From Erigeron canadensis (Eukaryota > Streptophyta > Magnoliopsida > Asterales > Asteraceae), in the NCBI RefSeq assembly GCF_010389155.1, contig NC_057762.1:33230055-33294054 (forward strand): 64,000 nucleotides of DNA. Reading direction: 5' to 3'. The first letter of the stretch is position 1, and every line of letters begins with the position of its first letter. Below, one piece after another: positions 1 through 12,652 of the stretch. The notes under the pieces are model-generated. The model saw nothing but the letters and a program-made list of their open reading frames with translations, had not been told where the DNA came from and did not search any database. The translations under genes were made by a program, and so were the position numbers.

Positions 1-60
1 ATAACGGAAGAAATGTTAGTATTTGTGAATATAAGTAGCTATAGACGTATTATTTATAGT

Positions 61-512
61 GTTAAAAAATTAAAGTTGTGTTCATTATATGTAATAAATT
101 TTTAAATTTTATGCATTTTATGTATCTGACCAATAAAAAAGTTACAAGTGACAGCTTATATAGAATATGGTTGGGGTTAAATGCGCTAAAATGTAACTAA
201 CTATAATCAAATGTCTATAGTGGGAATCAACTATCAGATTAGATATTGTGTGTTAAGAACACGGTAAAAATGTTCAAGTCATAAGCCGGCCAATCAAAAA
301 CTTGCATGTGACGGCTTATATGGGTTGTCACGTATGTCGTATTACATAATTTGGACAATTTATGAAGTTGTTAACATACAATATCCAAAAGTTTAGTTAG
401 TTACATTTCAAGATACTTAACCCAATATGATTAACACATATACTTAGATACATATAATGCATAAGATTCGAAAGTTCATTACAGACAATGAACACAACCT
501 TAATTTTTTCAC
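61..512. repeat. MITE-like long inverted repeat
   Basis: An imperfect inverted repeat with arms at about 61-260 and 360-512. Three separate blocks match in inverted order: 61-95 with 478-512 (the stretch around gttgtgttcatt), 103-130 with 441-476, and 175-213 with 383-423 (the stretch around aatgtaactaact). The centre holds a degenerate second copy of a stretch from the left arm (127-166 against 290-329, around gtgacggcttatat). It looks like a decayed foldback or MITE. No clear target duplication was found, so the superfamily is open. Confidence 0.6.
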
Positions 513-554
513 AATATAAAAATCCGTCAATAGTTACTTAAATTCACATATACT

Positions 555-883
555 AAAGTTTATAATTTAGGGTTTAGTATCTGAAAGTGTAAGAAACTTT
601 TACATTTTTCCTATTGTATGAATATAACTTAGATTTGGTGCATTGTAGGAAGAAACTTTATAAAACTGTTCAGATAATGTAAAGGTGTATACGTGGCAAA
701 TTATATGAGCTAACACGTGTAATTTTTCGATTGGTGCATGTCAAAATGTTACATTATTTGAACAGTTTTACAAAGTTTTTTTTCTACAATGCACCAAATG
801 TAAGTTACATTCATACAATAAAAAAATTGTAAAAGTTCATTACAATTCTAAATACTAAACCTTATAATTTATTAAGAACTTTG
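555..883. repeat. Second MITE-like inverted repeat
   Basis: Arms at about 555-690 and 740-883 are inverted copies. The matching landmarks are the stretch around tggtgcattgtag on the left and ctacaatgcacca on the right, plus aaaactgttcagataatgta against tacattatttgaacagtttt. It lies directly beside the preceding inverted repeat and upstream of the GAUT gene. No coding potential was seen. Confidence 0.6.
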
Positions 884-1475
884 TAAATTGTTATAGATTT
901 AAAATGAATTAATATATAATCAAAATTAAAAAGTGTAAAATTAATTTTTTTAGCTTAATGACCCAAATTGAACCTATATGACCTAGACTACGCCAATAAA
1001 TAAACTTGTCTAACATGGTCATATAACCATATTAAACCTGGATATTGATTACCGATCCAATTTGAATATTTGAGTATCTTTAATTTACATAATAGATCAA
1101 GTAATTACGGCTTTACCTAAAAATTACTGTACTTTTTTAACATAATAATTTAACTAAACTAATTTACCCCCAAATTTACACGAGTATTAAAATAGAGAGA
1201 AAAAGACAAAACATGAAAACAACTCACCGACGCGGTGGGATTAGGACTTGATCACGTTCTTCCCCCAAATTTACAACTCTCCCCCCTCTCCTCCTTCCCA
1301 CTTTTCAGATCAGATCCACACACACACACACTTTCACTTCTGCTTTCACACACACAGTTCCACTACAAACTCAATATCACATCCTCATTCCTTAACATTC
1401 ATTTCACACCAAATCTAACTGCAGTAACAAAGAAGTGTTAGTGGTAGATCTATTTGTAAATTTGGTTAGGCCGAA
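884..1475 (+). promoter_or_regulatory. Presumed promoter and 5' leader of the GAUT9-like gene
   Basis: AT-rich upstream DNA that turns pyrimidine-rich at about 1262-1420 (CT and CA runs, a short CA microsatellite at 1319-1331), as is common in plant 5' leaders. I see no clear TATA box, so the transcription start is not placed. The ATG at 1476 is the only one that gives a GAUT-like N-terminus. Confidence 0.4.
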
Positions 1476-4400
1476 ATGGCCGTGGTCACACGTAACGGCA
1501 GAGGCAGCGGTAACGGATCGGCGTTATCGTCAGCTATTAGAAGCTTCTTTAGTTACAGGATATTTGTTTCTGCTATGTTCACTCTTCTTTTCTTTGCCAC
1601 TGCTTCTGTTCTCTTCTCTTCTCACCCTGCTTCACACCTCCCTCACGATGACGACAATTCTGTATCCCCCTCTCTCTCTCTATATATATATATATTATGT
1701 TACATTGTGTTATTGTAATTCAATTGTTTTATATATATATTCTAAATGTTGATAGTTAACTTATGAGCTGATCTAATTAAATGATAGATTTATGAATTCG
1801 AAATTGAACGGTGTTAGTGCTTTTGGAGGATTTAGATTGAGGCTCGGTTTTGGCCGGAATATGCGTAGGACTGAATCTCAGTATCAGCAAGTTTTCTAGG
1901 AGATGTATAAGTATATATGGAGATTTGATTGAAAAAACAAGGAGGATATTAATTATTTATTAAAATGTATCCAGTATGTTGTATGTATCTAGTTACTTCA
2001 TTGGATAAACGGTAACTTTTACCTGTCGTGACACACGTATATGTAGCCGCGTCATTAACTGGCGCTCAGTTACTGGATTACGAGTATTCTAGGATACATT
2101 AAGTATGTAAGTTACTTATTTATAAAGTGTGTATAGTGATTTCGTTAAGAACTGATATGTTAACTATAACCAAACTTTATCAAACTAGTAACATTTTGCA
2201 ATTTTGCCATTGTTTGCATCAAAATTTTAAGTCGTCTGTTGTGTGTATTAAATTTTCAGTTCATTGCTGTTGTATGTATCCAGTATCCAGTTACATTTTT
2301 ACTAGGTTACTGGTATTTTTGCTGATGTGTCAACTATACAAGTTGTCATGTCGTCTACCAAGTCATCCAAACCAGGGCCAAGTCACTAACTCACTAGTTT
2401 ACAAGTTATTAGAATTTAGATACATATAGTAGCAGTAACTATTTGGATTTTGGATACACTCAGTAGCAAACGTCACAAGTTACATACATTTGATCGCTAA
2501 GCCGTTTTTTTTTTTTTTTGCTAACCTTACTTCTATGAAATGGTCTAACTCAGTTTTAGCTAAAATGTTGATTATTGTACAAATATGTGGATATAAGTGA
2601 TTTGGAATTGAAGTTCTCTTTCTCTGATATTATGACAGGAAATATCAACAACTGGAAGGGCGTACATGCATAGGACATTTCTTGCTTTGAAGTCGGATCC
2701 ATTAAAGACTAGGTTAGATTTAATACATAAGCAAGCAAGTGATCATATCGTGCTTGTGAATGCATACGCCTCTTATGCAAGAAAGCTTAAGCTTGAGATA
2801 TCCAAGCAGCTCAAGATGTTTGATGACATGGCAACAAACTTTTCTGATTTGGGTGTGAAGCCAACTTATCGCACTTCTTTGTTTGAGGCTAACGGACCTT
2901 TGGATGAGGAAGTGTTGAGGCAATTTGAGAAGGAAATTAAGGATAAGATCAAGGTTGCCAGGTTAATGATTGCTGATAGTAAGGAATCTTATGATAATCA
3001 GCTGAAAATTCAGAAATTGAAAGATACAATATTTGCTGTTAACGAGTTGTTACAAAAAGCTAAGAAGAACGGGGCGTTTGCTAGCTTAATTGCTGCTAAA
3101 TCGACTCCAAAAAGTTTGCATTGTCTTGCGATGCGCCTAATGGGAGAACGTATTGCGAATCCTGAAAAATATAGAGATGAAAAACCTAAGCCTGAGTTTG
3201 AGGATCCTTCCTTGTACCACTACGCCATATTTTCTGATAATGTGATTGCGGTGTCTGTTGTGGTGAACTCAGCTGTAAAGAATGCTGAAGAGCCTTGGAA
3301 GCATGTTTTCCACATTGTTACAGATAAGATGAATCTTGCTGCGATGAAGGTTTGGTTTAAGATGAGGCCAGTTGGAGGGGGTGCTTTTGTCGAGGTGAAA
3401 GCAGTTGAAGAATTTACTTTCTTAAATTCTTCATATGTCCCTCTACTCAGACAAATGGAGTCTGCAAATTTACAGAAGTTGTACTTGGATAATAAGGCAG
3501 AAAACGAGACGCAAGATGTGAAAACCGTGAAATCTGGGAACCCACAGCATTTGTCAATGCTGAATCACCTTAAGTTTTACTTGCCGGAGATGTATCCAAA
3601 GCTGCACCGGATATTGTTCTTAGATGACGATGTTGTAGTCCAGAAAGATTTGACTGCATTGTGGAAAGTTGACTTAGATGGCAAGGTTAACGGAGCAGTT
3701 GAGACATGCTTTGGTTCATTTCATCGTTACGGTCAGTATTTGAACTTTTCCCATCCTTTGATCAAGGATAAATTTAATCCCAAGGCTTGTGCATGGGCTT
3801 TTGGCATGAATATATTTGATCTTGATGCTTGGAGGCGTGAAAGACTAACCGATCAGTACCATTACTGGCAGGATCTGGTACGTGCTTTTATGCTTGTTTA
3901 CTACTCTTTTATGCGGTTATGTCATAGCTATATTTTGTTTTTGACCTAGCGTATAGGAACTATTCTTTCTTCTTTTTTATCTTCTGTTAAACCATCACAA
4001 TCTTTTTACAACTTTATGTGAATTGAATAATCATAATATCTTAATATTAAAGGAGAATCACCAAACATTTTAAGTTGTTTACATCTATTCTGTTTTTTAA
4101 AATCTTATTTGGCTATTGTTATTAAGGTTGTTTCATATTTTGTTGAAATCTCAGATGAATAGTTTTCTTATAAACCTCTTTGTTTCTTAAATGCGTACTA
4201 TGATATGTACAGCAGTTTAAGGATAGAAAGAAAAAGTTAGATCACATGTTTATTCAGAATCACTAGATTAGAAATGTTATATATGAACTGATCTTTTATG
4301 AATCTTGCAACAGAATGAGGATCAGACCTTGTGGCAATTGGGGACACTCCCCCCTGGACTGATGACCTTTTATTCAACAACAAAATCATTAGAAAAAACA

Positions 4401-4589
4401 TGGCATGTTCTTGGACTCGGATATAACCCGAGTATAAGCATGGATGAGATTAATCATGCTGCTGTTATTCATTTCAATGGAAACATGAAACCGTGGCTCG
4501 ATATTGCTATGAACCAGTTCAAGCATTTATGGACTAAATATGTTGACAACGAAATGGAATACGTGCAGATGTGCAACTTTGGTCTGTAG
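1476..4589 (+). CDS. GAUT9: GAUT9-like alpha-1,4-galacturonosyltransferase (GT8 family)
   Basis: Three exons, all phase 0: 1476-1661, 2639-3877 and 4314-4589, joined by GT/AG introns of 977 and 436 bases; 566 residues, close to the length I recall for Arabidopsis GAUT9. The N-terminus is a type II membrane anchor: a short basic cytosolic tail, then a hydrophobic segment at about residues 26-48, fitting a Golgi enzyme. The GT8 domain follows, with the acidic metal/UDP-sugar site LFLDDDVVVQ (Asp391-393) and the C-terminal HFNGNMKPW motif (528-536). The protein ends in YVQMCNFGL, as GAUT8/9 proteins do. Known family role: transfer of galacturonic acid from UDP-GalA during homogalacturonan (pectin) synthesis. 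The match along the whole length is better to GAUT9 than to GAUT8; orthology is inferred. No frameshift or missing motif. Intron 1 holds a T run but no recognisable element. Confidence 0.95.
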
Positions 4590-5798
4590 CCAATGAGCAC
4601 TTCCTCCTTGTGAACTGAGAACCTAGAGGTAATCAAAATTGCCTCTATCCATTTTGCGTGGCTATTGCTACATGTTCTTCAATTTACTTCTAAATAGTGT
4701 AACGTTATGAGCCAAGCTCTGCTAGTATCGCATTGTTTTATACACGTGATAGTTAAAGTGTTAAAATACCAAGTTGAACCCGTGTGCTGGGGTTACATAC
4801 ATGTTAAATGATTCTTTGTACGAATATCTCTCACTCGATAAAGTTACGGTACTAGCACTGCAATCATGTAAGTTATTTATCAGCTTTTAAATGTTGTAGT
4901 AGATGTATCTGTACTTATTTATAGATGTTAAATGTAACCTTATTGATGATGTCCTGTTTAATATGAATACACATGTGGCCATGTGCATTATAAGGCGGAG
5001 CCGTAGATAGCAAGTTACTAGTCACTTTAGCTATTAAATGTTTGAACTAGACCTGTATAAATGGACTGTTAACTGGTTCGAATCTGGTCATCTGAATATG
5101 TATTCGATAAGTAATATTCAATTGAAAATTTCAGCTGTCTAATGTTAGAATCTAACTGGTTTCTGCTATTACATGATTTCAAACCTGAGGTAACTTGGAG
5201 AAGAATCACAAGTATTTATTCTGCTCGGTTGTGTATTTCTGTTTGTGCGCAATGGGTTGATATAATTATACCTCCACCTCCATTGGTGAATGGTGACCGA
5301 GGCTTATCAACTCATTGCCGTTGAAAATACTTGTAATGTTAAGAAACTAGGCATGAATTCATCAAGTGATATACCTTCTATTGACTTGTAAATGCAAAAG
5401 GTTTTGGATTCAATTGCATTGGATGCTTATAGTAATATGCTCGCGTGATGTGGTGGAGCGGCGGCTGTGGCAGCGGCAGTCCCACATCATGTTTCTATCC
5501 ATATTCATAAAATTCAAAGTAGGAAGATAAAAACCACTTATTCTACCGAATGGACTGGATTGGTGCAAGTACGCAACCAGCCAGACATCTCTTTCAGATG
5601 AATGGGAACCAGGCCCACCAGAACTGAAGCCCACCTCATGTTCCTGTGTTAGCCGATTTACCGTACTAATTAATTTGGAAATATTAAGAACAAGAAATCC
5701 AATGACAACCCGTTGTAAATACTAATATATTTTTGGATTCAAACCATTATCCAACAAAAATTACTAAACATGGTTTACGACTATCTTTGTATAAAATA
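4590..5798. other. 3' flank of the GAUT gene, no gene recognised
   Basis: The first few hundred bases should be the 3' UTR, but no clear poly(A) signal could be fixed. The rest has only short open frames without family resemblance. A small GC-richer patch at about 5445-5485 (ggcggctgtggcagcggcag) is not part of a convincing open frame. Confidence 0.5.
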
Positions 5799-6339
5799 CT
5801 AGTCCTCAGGCCCATCCAATGGACGGGTCTAAAGATATATAAATCTTATAATAATTGTGAAACAAAAGTGTATAACCAATATCAATATTTAATGAATACG
5901 AAAGCTAAAGAAGAAACATATGAAAATTAACACCATATAAATATTGATTTCAGTTTACTATTTTTTTTCCAACTTTAGTTAATTAAGAAGAGAAACAAAA
6001 AGTGTATAACTAAATGACTAATATCACAACTTAATCAATACGAAAACTAACGATAAAACATATGAAAATTAACACCATATAAATATTAATTCAAGTTTAT
6101 CCATTTTTTTTCAACTTTAGTTAAATAAAAAGAGAAACAAAAAGTGTAGATTGATAATAATAAGAATAATAATAATAATAAAGTTTTTTCTTATAAGATT
6201 TTTTTATTAAAAGTTGGTCATTTTTATTAAATAAATATTAAAAAAATAAAGAATTAATGAAAAGTGAGTATTAGGCTAAATGAAGGGGATTAAGGGTGTC
6301 AAGTGTACCCCAACTCCCCTCTTTTAGTTATACTATAGA
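5799..6339 (-). mobile_element. Non-autonomous Helitron, 541 bp, intact ends
   Basis: Read on the minus strand it starts with TCTATAGTATAAC directly after an A, and ends with CTAG directly before a T, as expected for insertion between A and T. Just inside the 3' end is a hairpin at 5811-5827 (ccc a tcc aat gga c ggg). The body holds a unit of about 133 bp in tandem (near 5869-6001 and 6002-6144, around acatatgaaaattaac). It encodes no Rep/helicase. A relative lies at 38830-39820. Confidence 0.8.
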
Positions 6340-7554
6340 TTCAACAAATCTAAGTGTTTTCGATAATACCCACACTGAGGTTTCAAACCTGACTGAGCCT
6401 ATGAAAAATTTTTCCTTTGAATATTACTTTAGGGTGTAAATTTACTATTACTTTATTAAAAAAAGTAGATTATTATCCCGCATAATACGTGAAAGAACAT
6501 GTTTAACTAATGACATATTATAGTTTTATAATGTTGTAAATTGATAAATATGGATAAAAGATGTTGAAAATAAATTAATTAGTATCATGCTACAAAAGAT
6601 GTAAATTAAAATCATGCTATACTAAGTTAATTTTAAGTTAATTTACATATAAACAAAGTTTTAAAATATCATCTTTTAAAATATATTAAACGTATATCCT
6701 TTTTTCAATTAGATTGATATATATTTTTCACTTTTATTTAAGAATTCAACTTTAAATTATCTTTCTTAAGATTTTAGCCTCAAAAAGTCCACTATTTGTG
6801 TTTATAGTTACTCTTTTAAAAATTTTACATCAATATATTGAGATTTCTAGATTATGTATTTTTAGTTAAATTTATAGAATTTTTGAATTTTGAATGGTAC
6901 AAACAATTGTGTGGTAACTTTTTTTTAACATATCACATAATTACCAAAAATTTTATTTTAAATAATATCAAGAATTAATCTCTGAATTTTTCTTATACTA
7001 TATTATATTCATATCCATGAAGATTCTATCTAATAATGTAATTATAAAAGTTACGTTTGGTAAACTAAAAAGGTGTTTGCGATTGCATATCGAAAAAATA
7101 TTTGATTATTGTGTTTGCATAACACAAATAATTCAAAAAAATGTTTAGCAAAAAGTTGATGGTTGGATTTTCCATATAGAAAATATGCATTTTTAGAAAA
7201 GCAGGCTAGATATCTTTTTGCAAAACACAGTTTTTATTCGCAAAATCCATGTTACAAACACAATTTCAAACACCCAATAAATAACTATTAGTTATGTTAT
7301 AATGAAACTTATATTTATAGCGTGTGTTAGGTGGTAAAGTTATTTTATAGTTAAAAAATAAGGCATTATTATCATTCATATTTATCGAGATGATCCTATA
7401 AAATAAAGTTGCAAGATTGTTATCAAAATGCAATGTATTCAAACGACATAACACAATTGTGTTTAATGTAGATAAATATGGTTATATTTTATTTAAATAT
7501 ATTAAGTAAAAGGATTAATGTGGTGTTTATTACATTTGTCTATACATTTGATTC
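6340..7554. other. AT-rich intergenic DNA
   Basis: No coding region. A weak inverted-end pattern is visible at about 7070-7275 (ggtgtttgcgattgc at one side, cgcaaa and caaacaccc at the other), possibly a decayed MITE. Nothing else was recognised. Confidence 0.4.
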
Positions 7555-8340
7555 CAGTGGCGGGGCTACATGGCGGTAAAGAGTGGCTATACCCCACAAT
7601 GTTTATAAAAGTCTGAATTTTTATACTATTTCTACGTATTACAATAGTTTACTACAAAATTAAGTCATCACTACAAAACGTATACCTAAAATCTTATACA
7701 ACCTTACCTAACATTTTTGAATTAAAAATTAATTACATAATCTTTTGTTCCTAAATCTTGTAATATAGTTTTACACTCTTAAAAGTTTCATTAACCTCCC
7801 GCGTTTTGATATGTGACTACGGTTGGTTTATTTTTTTATTTAATAGACTTAATATTTAAGAACTTAATACATTCAGTCAAATTTTGATACTTTTATTTTA
7901 ACTTAATAAACAAAAATAAATGTCAACTACCTAAATTTTACTTAATACATACATTTATAAATTTAGCCACTTAATACACTCAACACTTAATGACCAAAAA
8001 AAAGTAAAAAATCATTGACCAAAATCTTTAAATACTTAAAAACATTATGGCAGTGGCGAAGTAAAGTTATTGTACTATTTTTACGTATTATAGTAGTTTT
8101 CTACAAAGTTAAATCGTCACACTACAAAACATATACCTAAAATCTCATACAACCCAACCCAACTTTGATGAATTAAAAAATAAATTATATAATCTTTTGT
8201 TACTTGCAATTTCATTTTATAATTTTAAAAGTGTCATTGACCTTCCGTGTACTTGATATGAGATTAAGGCTTGTTTCTTTTTTGACTTAATAACAATGAT
8301 AAACGTCAATTACCTAATTTTTACTTAATACATACAGACA
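7555..8340. repeat. Direct duplication of a ~300-400 bp unit
   Basis: The stretch starting near 7555 is repeated in the same orientation from about 8050. Shared landmarks include tacctaaaatct (near 7682 and 8130), ataatcttttgtt (near 7739 and 8190), and acttaatacatac at the end of each copy. Copies differ by many substitutions and indels, so the duplication is old. No open frame spans it; it is probably transposon-derived. Confidence 0.65.
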
Positions 8341-8380
8341 TTATTTATACATTCAGCTACTTAATATACTCAGCACTTAA

Positions 8381-8743
8381 GGGGGTGTTTGGTATGAGTG
8401 AATCAAAGAGAATGGAAATGTAATATAGAATGAATATAGTGGGAAAAAGAATGAGTATTTGGAAAGAGAATCGATTCCGTCGTTTGGTAAATGCAGAGAA
8501 TGAATATATAAAAAATACTAAATTTTAAATAATAATCAAATTTAATACATATAACATCACTAAAACAAAAAAAAAAATTTAAATTTACATTCCCATCAAT
8601 TCTCTACATTTAATAGAGAATTGAGGAAATGGAATCGATTCCCTATTCTCGATTCTCTTTCCCATTCTCCATTACAACCAAACATGAGAAGTGTTTCTCA
8701 TTCCATTTCCACCATTTCCATTTCATTGTACCAAACACCTCCA
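8381..8743. mobile_element. Tourist-like MITE (PIF/Harbinger type suspected)
   Basis: The ends are inverted: gggggtgtttggta at the left and taccaaacacctcc read toward the right end, flanked by TAA on the left and ATAA on the right. Inside, blocks such as aatcgattcc and ttcccattctc occur in both orientations. Length about 363 bp, no coding region. Terminal motif and TAA flank suggest a Tourist/Harbinger MITE, but one extra base at the right leaves the exact border and superfamily uncertain. Confidence 0.65.
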
Positions 8744-9002
8744 TAATAAATAAAAAAAATTAAGCCAAAAGACCAAAAACTTTGAATATTTAAACGTTAT
8801 AAGATAAATTTTTAAAGCTACTTTTTAAATATTTTTCTTTTGGTAACGGGCTATGGAAAAACAAAGACCAAAACCTTTGGTTCTCTTTTTGTGATGTCGA
8901 CGGGCAAAAAAGTAAAATAAAATAGGATATTAAGTTAAATATATAAGGTTTAATTATATAAAGTACAATCACTAATGTTGTGCTTTCTCAATATATATTA
9001 AA

Positions 9003-10612
9003 GAGAAATAATCACAAATCGTCCCTGTGGTTTGCTCGATTAGCATTTTCGTCCCTGGACTTTTTTTTTATCACTAAGTGTCCCTGTGCTTTTTCATTTC
9101 ATTGCTAGATGTCCTTACCACTAACAACTGTCATTTTTCCTCCGTTAAATCTCTCATGTGCAAGGGTATAATCGTCCATTACCACAGAGACTATTTATGA
9201 CAATGATATAAAATCATACATATACAAAACACTCATCTTCTTCTTCCTTTTTTTTTATTCCTTTTCTCAACCACCACCATCACCATTTTAATCTAGTAAC
9301 AGCAATACCTATTTTGCATAGATCCTACAAGAAACAATAAAAATTGGAACTTTAATTGATCTAGTAACAGCAACTAATAGAACATCATGTGATTTGTAGG
9401 AACAATTTTAATCTAAACTAAAAAGTAAATAATATACTATGAAACTGCTAATTAAAACCTACAATATATCTCGAATCTATAATCACAATTTTGTCAATGA
9501 CCAATAAACCAAGCTTCAAATTCAAGTAAAAAGTAGGCCTTGTCAACACACTAAGTCTACTATTTCATATTTGTTGATATAATACAAAAATCAAGAGCAA
9601 TATAATCTTACACGATCATTAGTCTACTTTTTGTCAAGGCACTCATTCGTATGAGCTTGTCTCAACTCATCACTCAAATTAGAGATATCAGCTTCACAAA
9701 TCAGACAACTAATAAAATCGACATCCACATCGTCACCTGCTTCACTCCCTTCTTCTTCTTCATCTAACAACACAAATCCAACAACAAATGAAGCATCGTG
9801 GTACCACCCTCTTGATTATGATCTTCCTCAAATCCTTCATCTCCCTTTCCATGCACTTTCTTACAAGCATTTTCACAAACACCTAAACTGCACTCAGCTT
9901 TTGATTACAACAACCTACTTTCATTTAAATTTGATGTATTACCAAACCCCTTTTCGATTTCACCTTTTTCTCAATACCCATATCCAATACTCCATCATCG
10001 ACGACACAAAAAGTAGTCGGCTTGATAGATTTCAAACCCAAATTAAAAAATGGAGTTTCAAATATCTATTTACTCAGTATCCAAAACTGATCATCTAAGT
10101 CACAAAAAAAAGTCGGCTCGAAGGAATCTAAACCCAAATCAGATGGTGGGTTTTCAAGATTTTCTTTACCCTATAAACGAAACCCCATTAACGAGATCCC
10201 GGAGATCACGGCCTTTTGATTCATCATCCTCATCCCCATTATCAATCTTAGATTGAATTAAAAAGAAAAAAAATTACAAAGAAACCCTCTTGAAGATATA
10301 TCCCTAAACAGGACTTGGTTTATCAAGAAGATTAATTTAGGGCTTTTGATATTAGGGAGAGAGAAAGAGGGTGAAAGTAATTTATGTGGAATGAGAAATG
10401 GTCCCTGTGGTTTGCTTTTAGTTTATTTGGACGATTTTATCCTCACGTGGCAAGCACGTGAAGGGCTTAACGACTGAAAATGGACGGGTGTTTGAAGTAG
10501 GGACATCAAGCAATGAAATGGAAAAACAGATGGACATTTGGTGATAAAAAAAAAGTCCAAGGACGAAAATGCTAATTGAGCAAACCACAGGGACAATTTG
10601 TGATAATTTCTG
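9003..10612. mobile_element. Non-autonomous Mutator-like element (Pack-MULE candidate), 1610 bp
   Basis: Very long inverted ends: the first ~115 bases match the reverse complement of the last ~115 at about nine bases in ten, and weaker similarity continues to about 200 bases (9003-9195 and 10400-10612). Landmarks are gtccctgtggtttgctc at 9024-9040 and gagcaaaccacagggac at 10578-10594. The element is bracketed by a perfect 9-bp duplication, tatattaaa, at 8994-9002 and 10613-10621, typical of Mutator-like elements. No transposase is present. The interior is richer in coding-like sequence, including a zinc-finger fragment on the minus strand (separate entry). Confidence 0.88.
9624..9890 (-). pseudogene. 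Captured gene fragment with UBZ4-like zinc finger
   Basis: On the minus strand an acidic stretch (DEEEEGSEAGDD) leads into FISCLICEADISNLSDELRQ followed by AHTNECLDKK and a stop at 9624-9626. The pattern C-x2-C, an alpha-helix-like stretch, then H-x3-C resembles the UBZ4 ubiquitin-binding zinc finger seen in SNM1/SLX4-type DNA-repair proteins. A second readable block lies just upstream (9800-9890, containing CENACKKVHGKGDEGFEED) but in another frame and after a stop, so the copy is broken. It sits wholly inside the Mutator-like element at 9003-10612. Family assignment is an inference from the cysteine/histidine spacing; function of this copy is unlikely. Confidence 0.6.
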
Positions 10613-12003
10613 TATATTAAATTTGGTAATGATGCTTTTATTTTGATCTAAAGGTTGCAATTAAAAGTTTAAACTCATCTGACGGTTCTTATTTTTTTAA
10701 AAAGAATTTAACATCTTGTTATATATCTATTGGTAGATTGTAGACTTTTGTTTAGTTAACTTTTCAAAATTAAAAAGAAAAATCTTGTAAAACAATCAAT
10801 AAATGAAACCCAGTTTGAAACCCGGCCCATAACCGAGGCCTAAATGATGAAGATTAATTCGAAACTGACTACTAGATTAAAAAAGAAATAAATTCCAACA
10901 CAAAACTTCTTACACCACCAATTATCCTTTTCTTCTTTTTTTTTTTCTCATTTGTGGAGACAGCATAAAATTCTTTAAGAATGCTACAACTTTTTTCCAT
11001 AGGAGAGTACTTGTCAATCATATTTGTGATTCTTCTTTCCTGGCATATATGCCTAGCATTGTGTCATCCGACATTTTTATATGTACGTTTCAATTTATGT
11101 TCTCAGCTATATCCATTATATTCTTTTTCCTTATCCATATATATTATCTTATAAAAAAACTAATTATAACTTAATTTTATAAAAGATATATTTAACTTAA
11201 CATTAAATATTATCTAATAATATGTTGATGCTTAGTCATTTGGATCAAACAAAAAAGAGTATAATAAAATCAAGTGATACATTACGATCCGATAAAGTTA
11301 ATGAAATTGAATAAATTATTTGTCCCATCACATTATACGAGTAAAAAAAAGTAATGGGGAAACCCTAGCCTCAGTAACACAATCAGATACTCATCGACCC
11401 ACCCCGTATGAGTCATATACTACTTATACTTAAGTAACTTATTTGACATGATTTTTTATATTTGGCTATCATCATCACATCATGTATGTCCTCTGTTTTC
11501 TAATTTAAGTTCATACGTACGATTAAGACATTCATCCAAATCTTTTCTTCTTAAGGAGTAGTAGTTTTTATGTGATAATTTTCAGCATAAGGTTTTTATA
11601 CATTTTGTCTACTTGTTAATAGTGGGGTTTCAAAATTTTCATAACATCATATTCAACTTAAACTCGAATATTAGGATGTCATCAATAAAACCGTAGAATC
11701 AATTTTAATTAGGTTTGTCTCTTTCGATTTCCAAAGGTTTTTGGCTTTCCTCCCATGAAAAAAGTTCTTCACTTTATTCTGCAATGTCAAAAAGTTTCAA
11801 CACAAAATATAATACTTGAGAAAAAGTTCAACTTCGCACAACTGAAGTATTTTACAACATGTTTTAAATGACTTTACTAAAATTTGTTCATTGTTATTAT
11901 ATAATGATTATAGCTAAATTTTCTATATTCCCTTTTGACTAAATTATATTTATCAATATCATCATAGAAGTTCAATATATAATTGCTCTAAGAGATGAAA
12001 GAG
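10613..12003. other. AT-rich intergenic DNA
   Basis: Starts with one copy of the 9-bp target duplication of the Mutator-like element and ends with one copy of the 5-bp duplication (aagag) of the solo LTR. In between I see no coding region, RNA gene or repeat that I can name. Confidence 0.5.
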
Positions 12004-12652
12004 TGTTGAGTCAAGGATTCGCTGACAACACTTGGTTTTTGGTGAGAAGTTATCAGCAAGTCCAATGACTCTTTGTCAACAATGCATTCTTATCCAAATT
12101 GTAAGTCAAGCGGGAAGAATTCAAATAATAAGAAGACATGATTCACATGGTGGTTGTTTCAACTGTCATGTACCTCGTATGACAAAGATGCAGTTGATCA
12201 AAAGAGAAGGGTTTCTTTCTCGTTACCCGTTTGGGTAAAGAAGACAAAGGGCGCCTGTCGCAATTACTTCAAGTCAATCGTATCTCAACAACCACCATCC
12301 CATCACTATCAAAACAAAAGTTGTGTTGCCCTAATTCCTCCCCTGTATAAGGCAACACAGCCGCACAAAACACTCTGTGTTTGTCACCACAAAGTGTGTG
12401 TCACTTGTATTTCTTTCTTGTAATTGTTTAAGTTTCTAGTTAGTCTAAACTTAACAATTGTAAGTTCATTTACTTTCTTATAAGTCAACTTGTAATATCA
12501 ACCATATATTCATTGTTTAATCAATGACACATATGATTAGACTTGCATAGATTCTTGTATTTGAACTTTACTTTTGTTTTTGTTCTTTACTTTCTGTTTT
12601 TTACATTCTTGTTTAGATAATTAACATAAGTTAAACAAATAGTGTACTGTCA
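12004..12652 (+). mobile_element. Solo LTR, 649 bp (Copia type likely)
   Basis: Starts TGTTGAGTCAAGG and ends CTGTCA, so it has the TG...CA ends of an LTR. It is flanked by a perfect 5-bp duplication, aagag, at 11999-12003 and 12653-12657. A TATA-like ctgtataagg at about 12340 and the T-rich tail fit a plant LTR in plus orientation. No gag or pol frame, primer-binding site or second LTR is found nearby, so the internal part was probably lost by recombination between two LTRs. Short open frames inside it are not genes. Confidence 0.85.

Noticed and set aside
61..512. MicroRNA precursor
   Set aside because: The arms are far too long and diverged, and I recognised no known mature microRNA in them; a foldback transposon explains it better.
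12032..12423. Two overlapping plus-strand open frames of 68 and 89 codons
   Set aside because: They lie wholly inside the solo LTR at 12004-12652 and show no protein family features.
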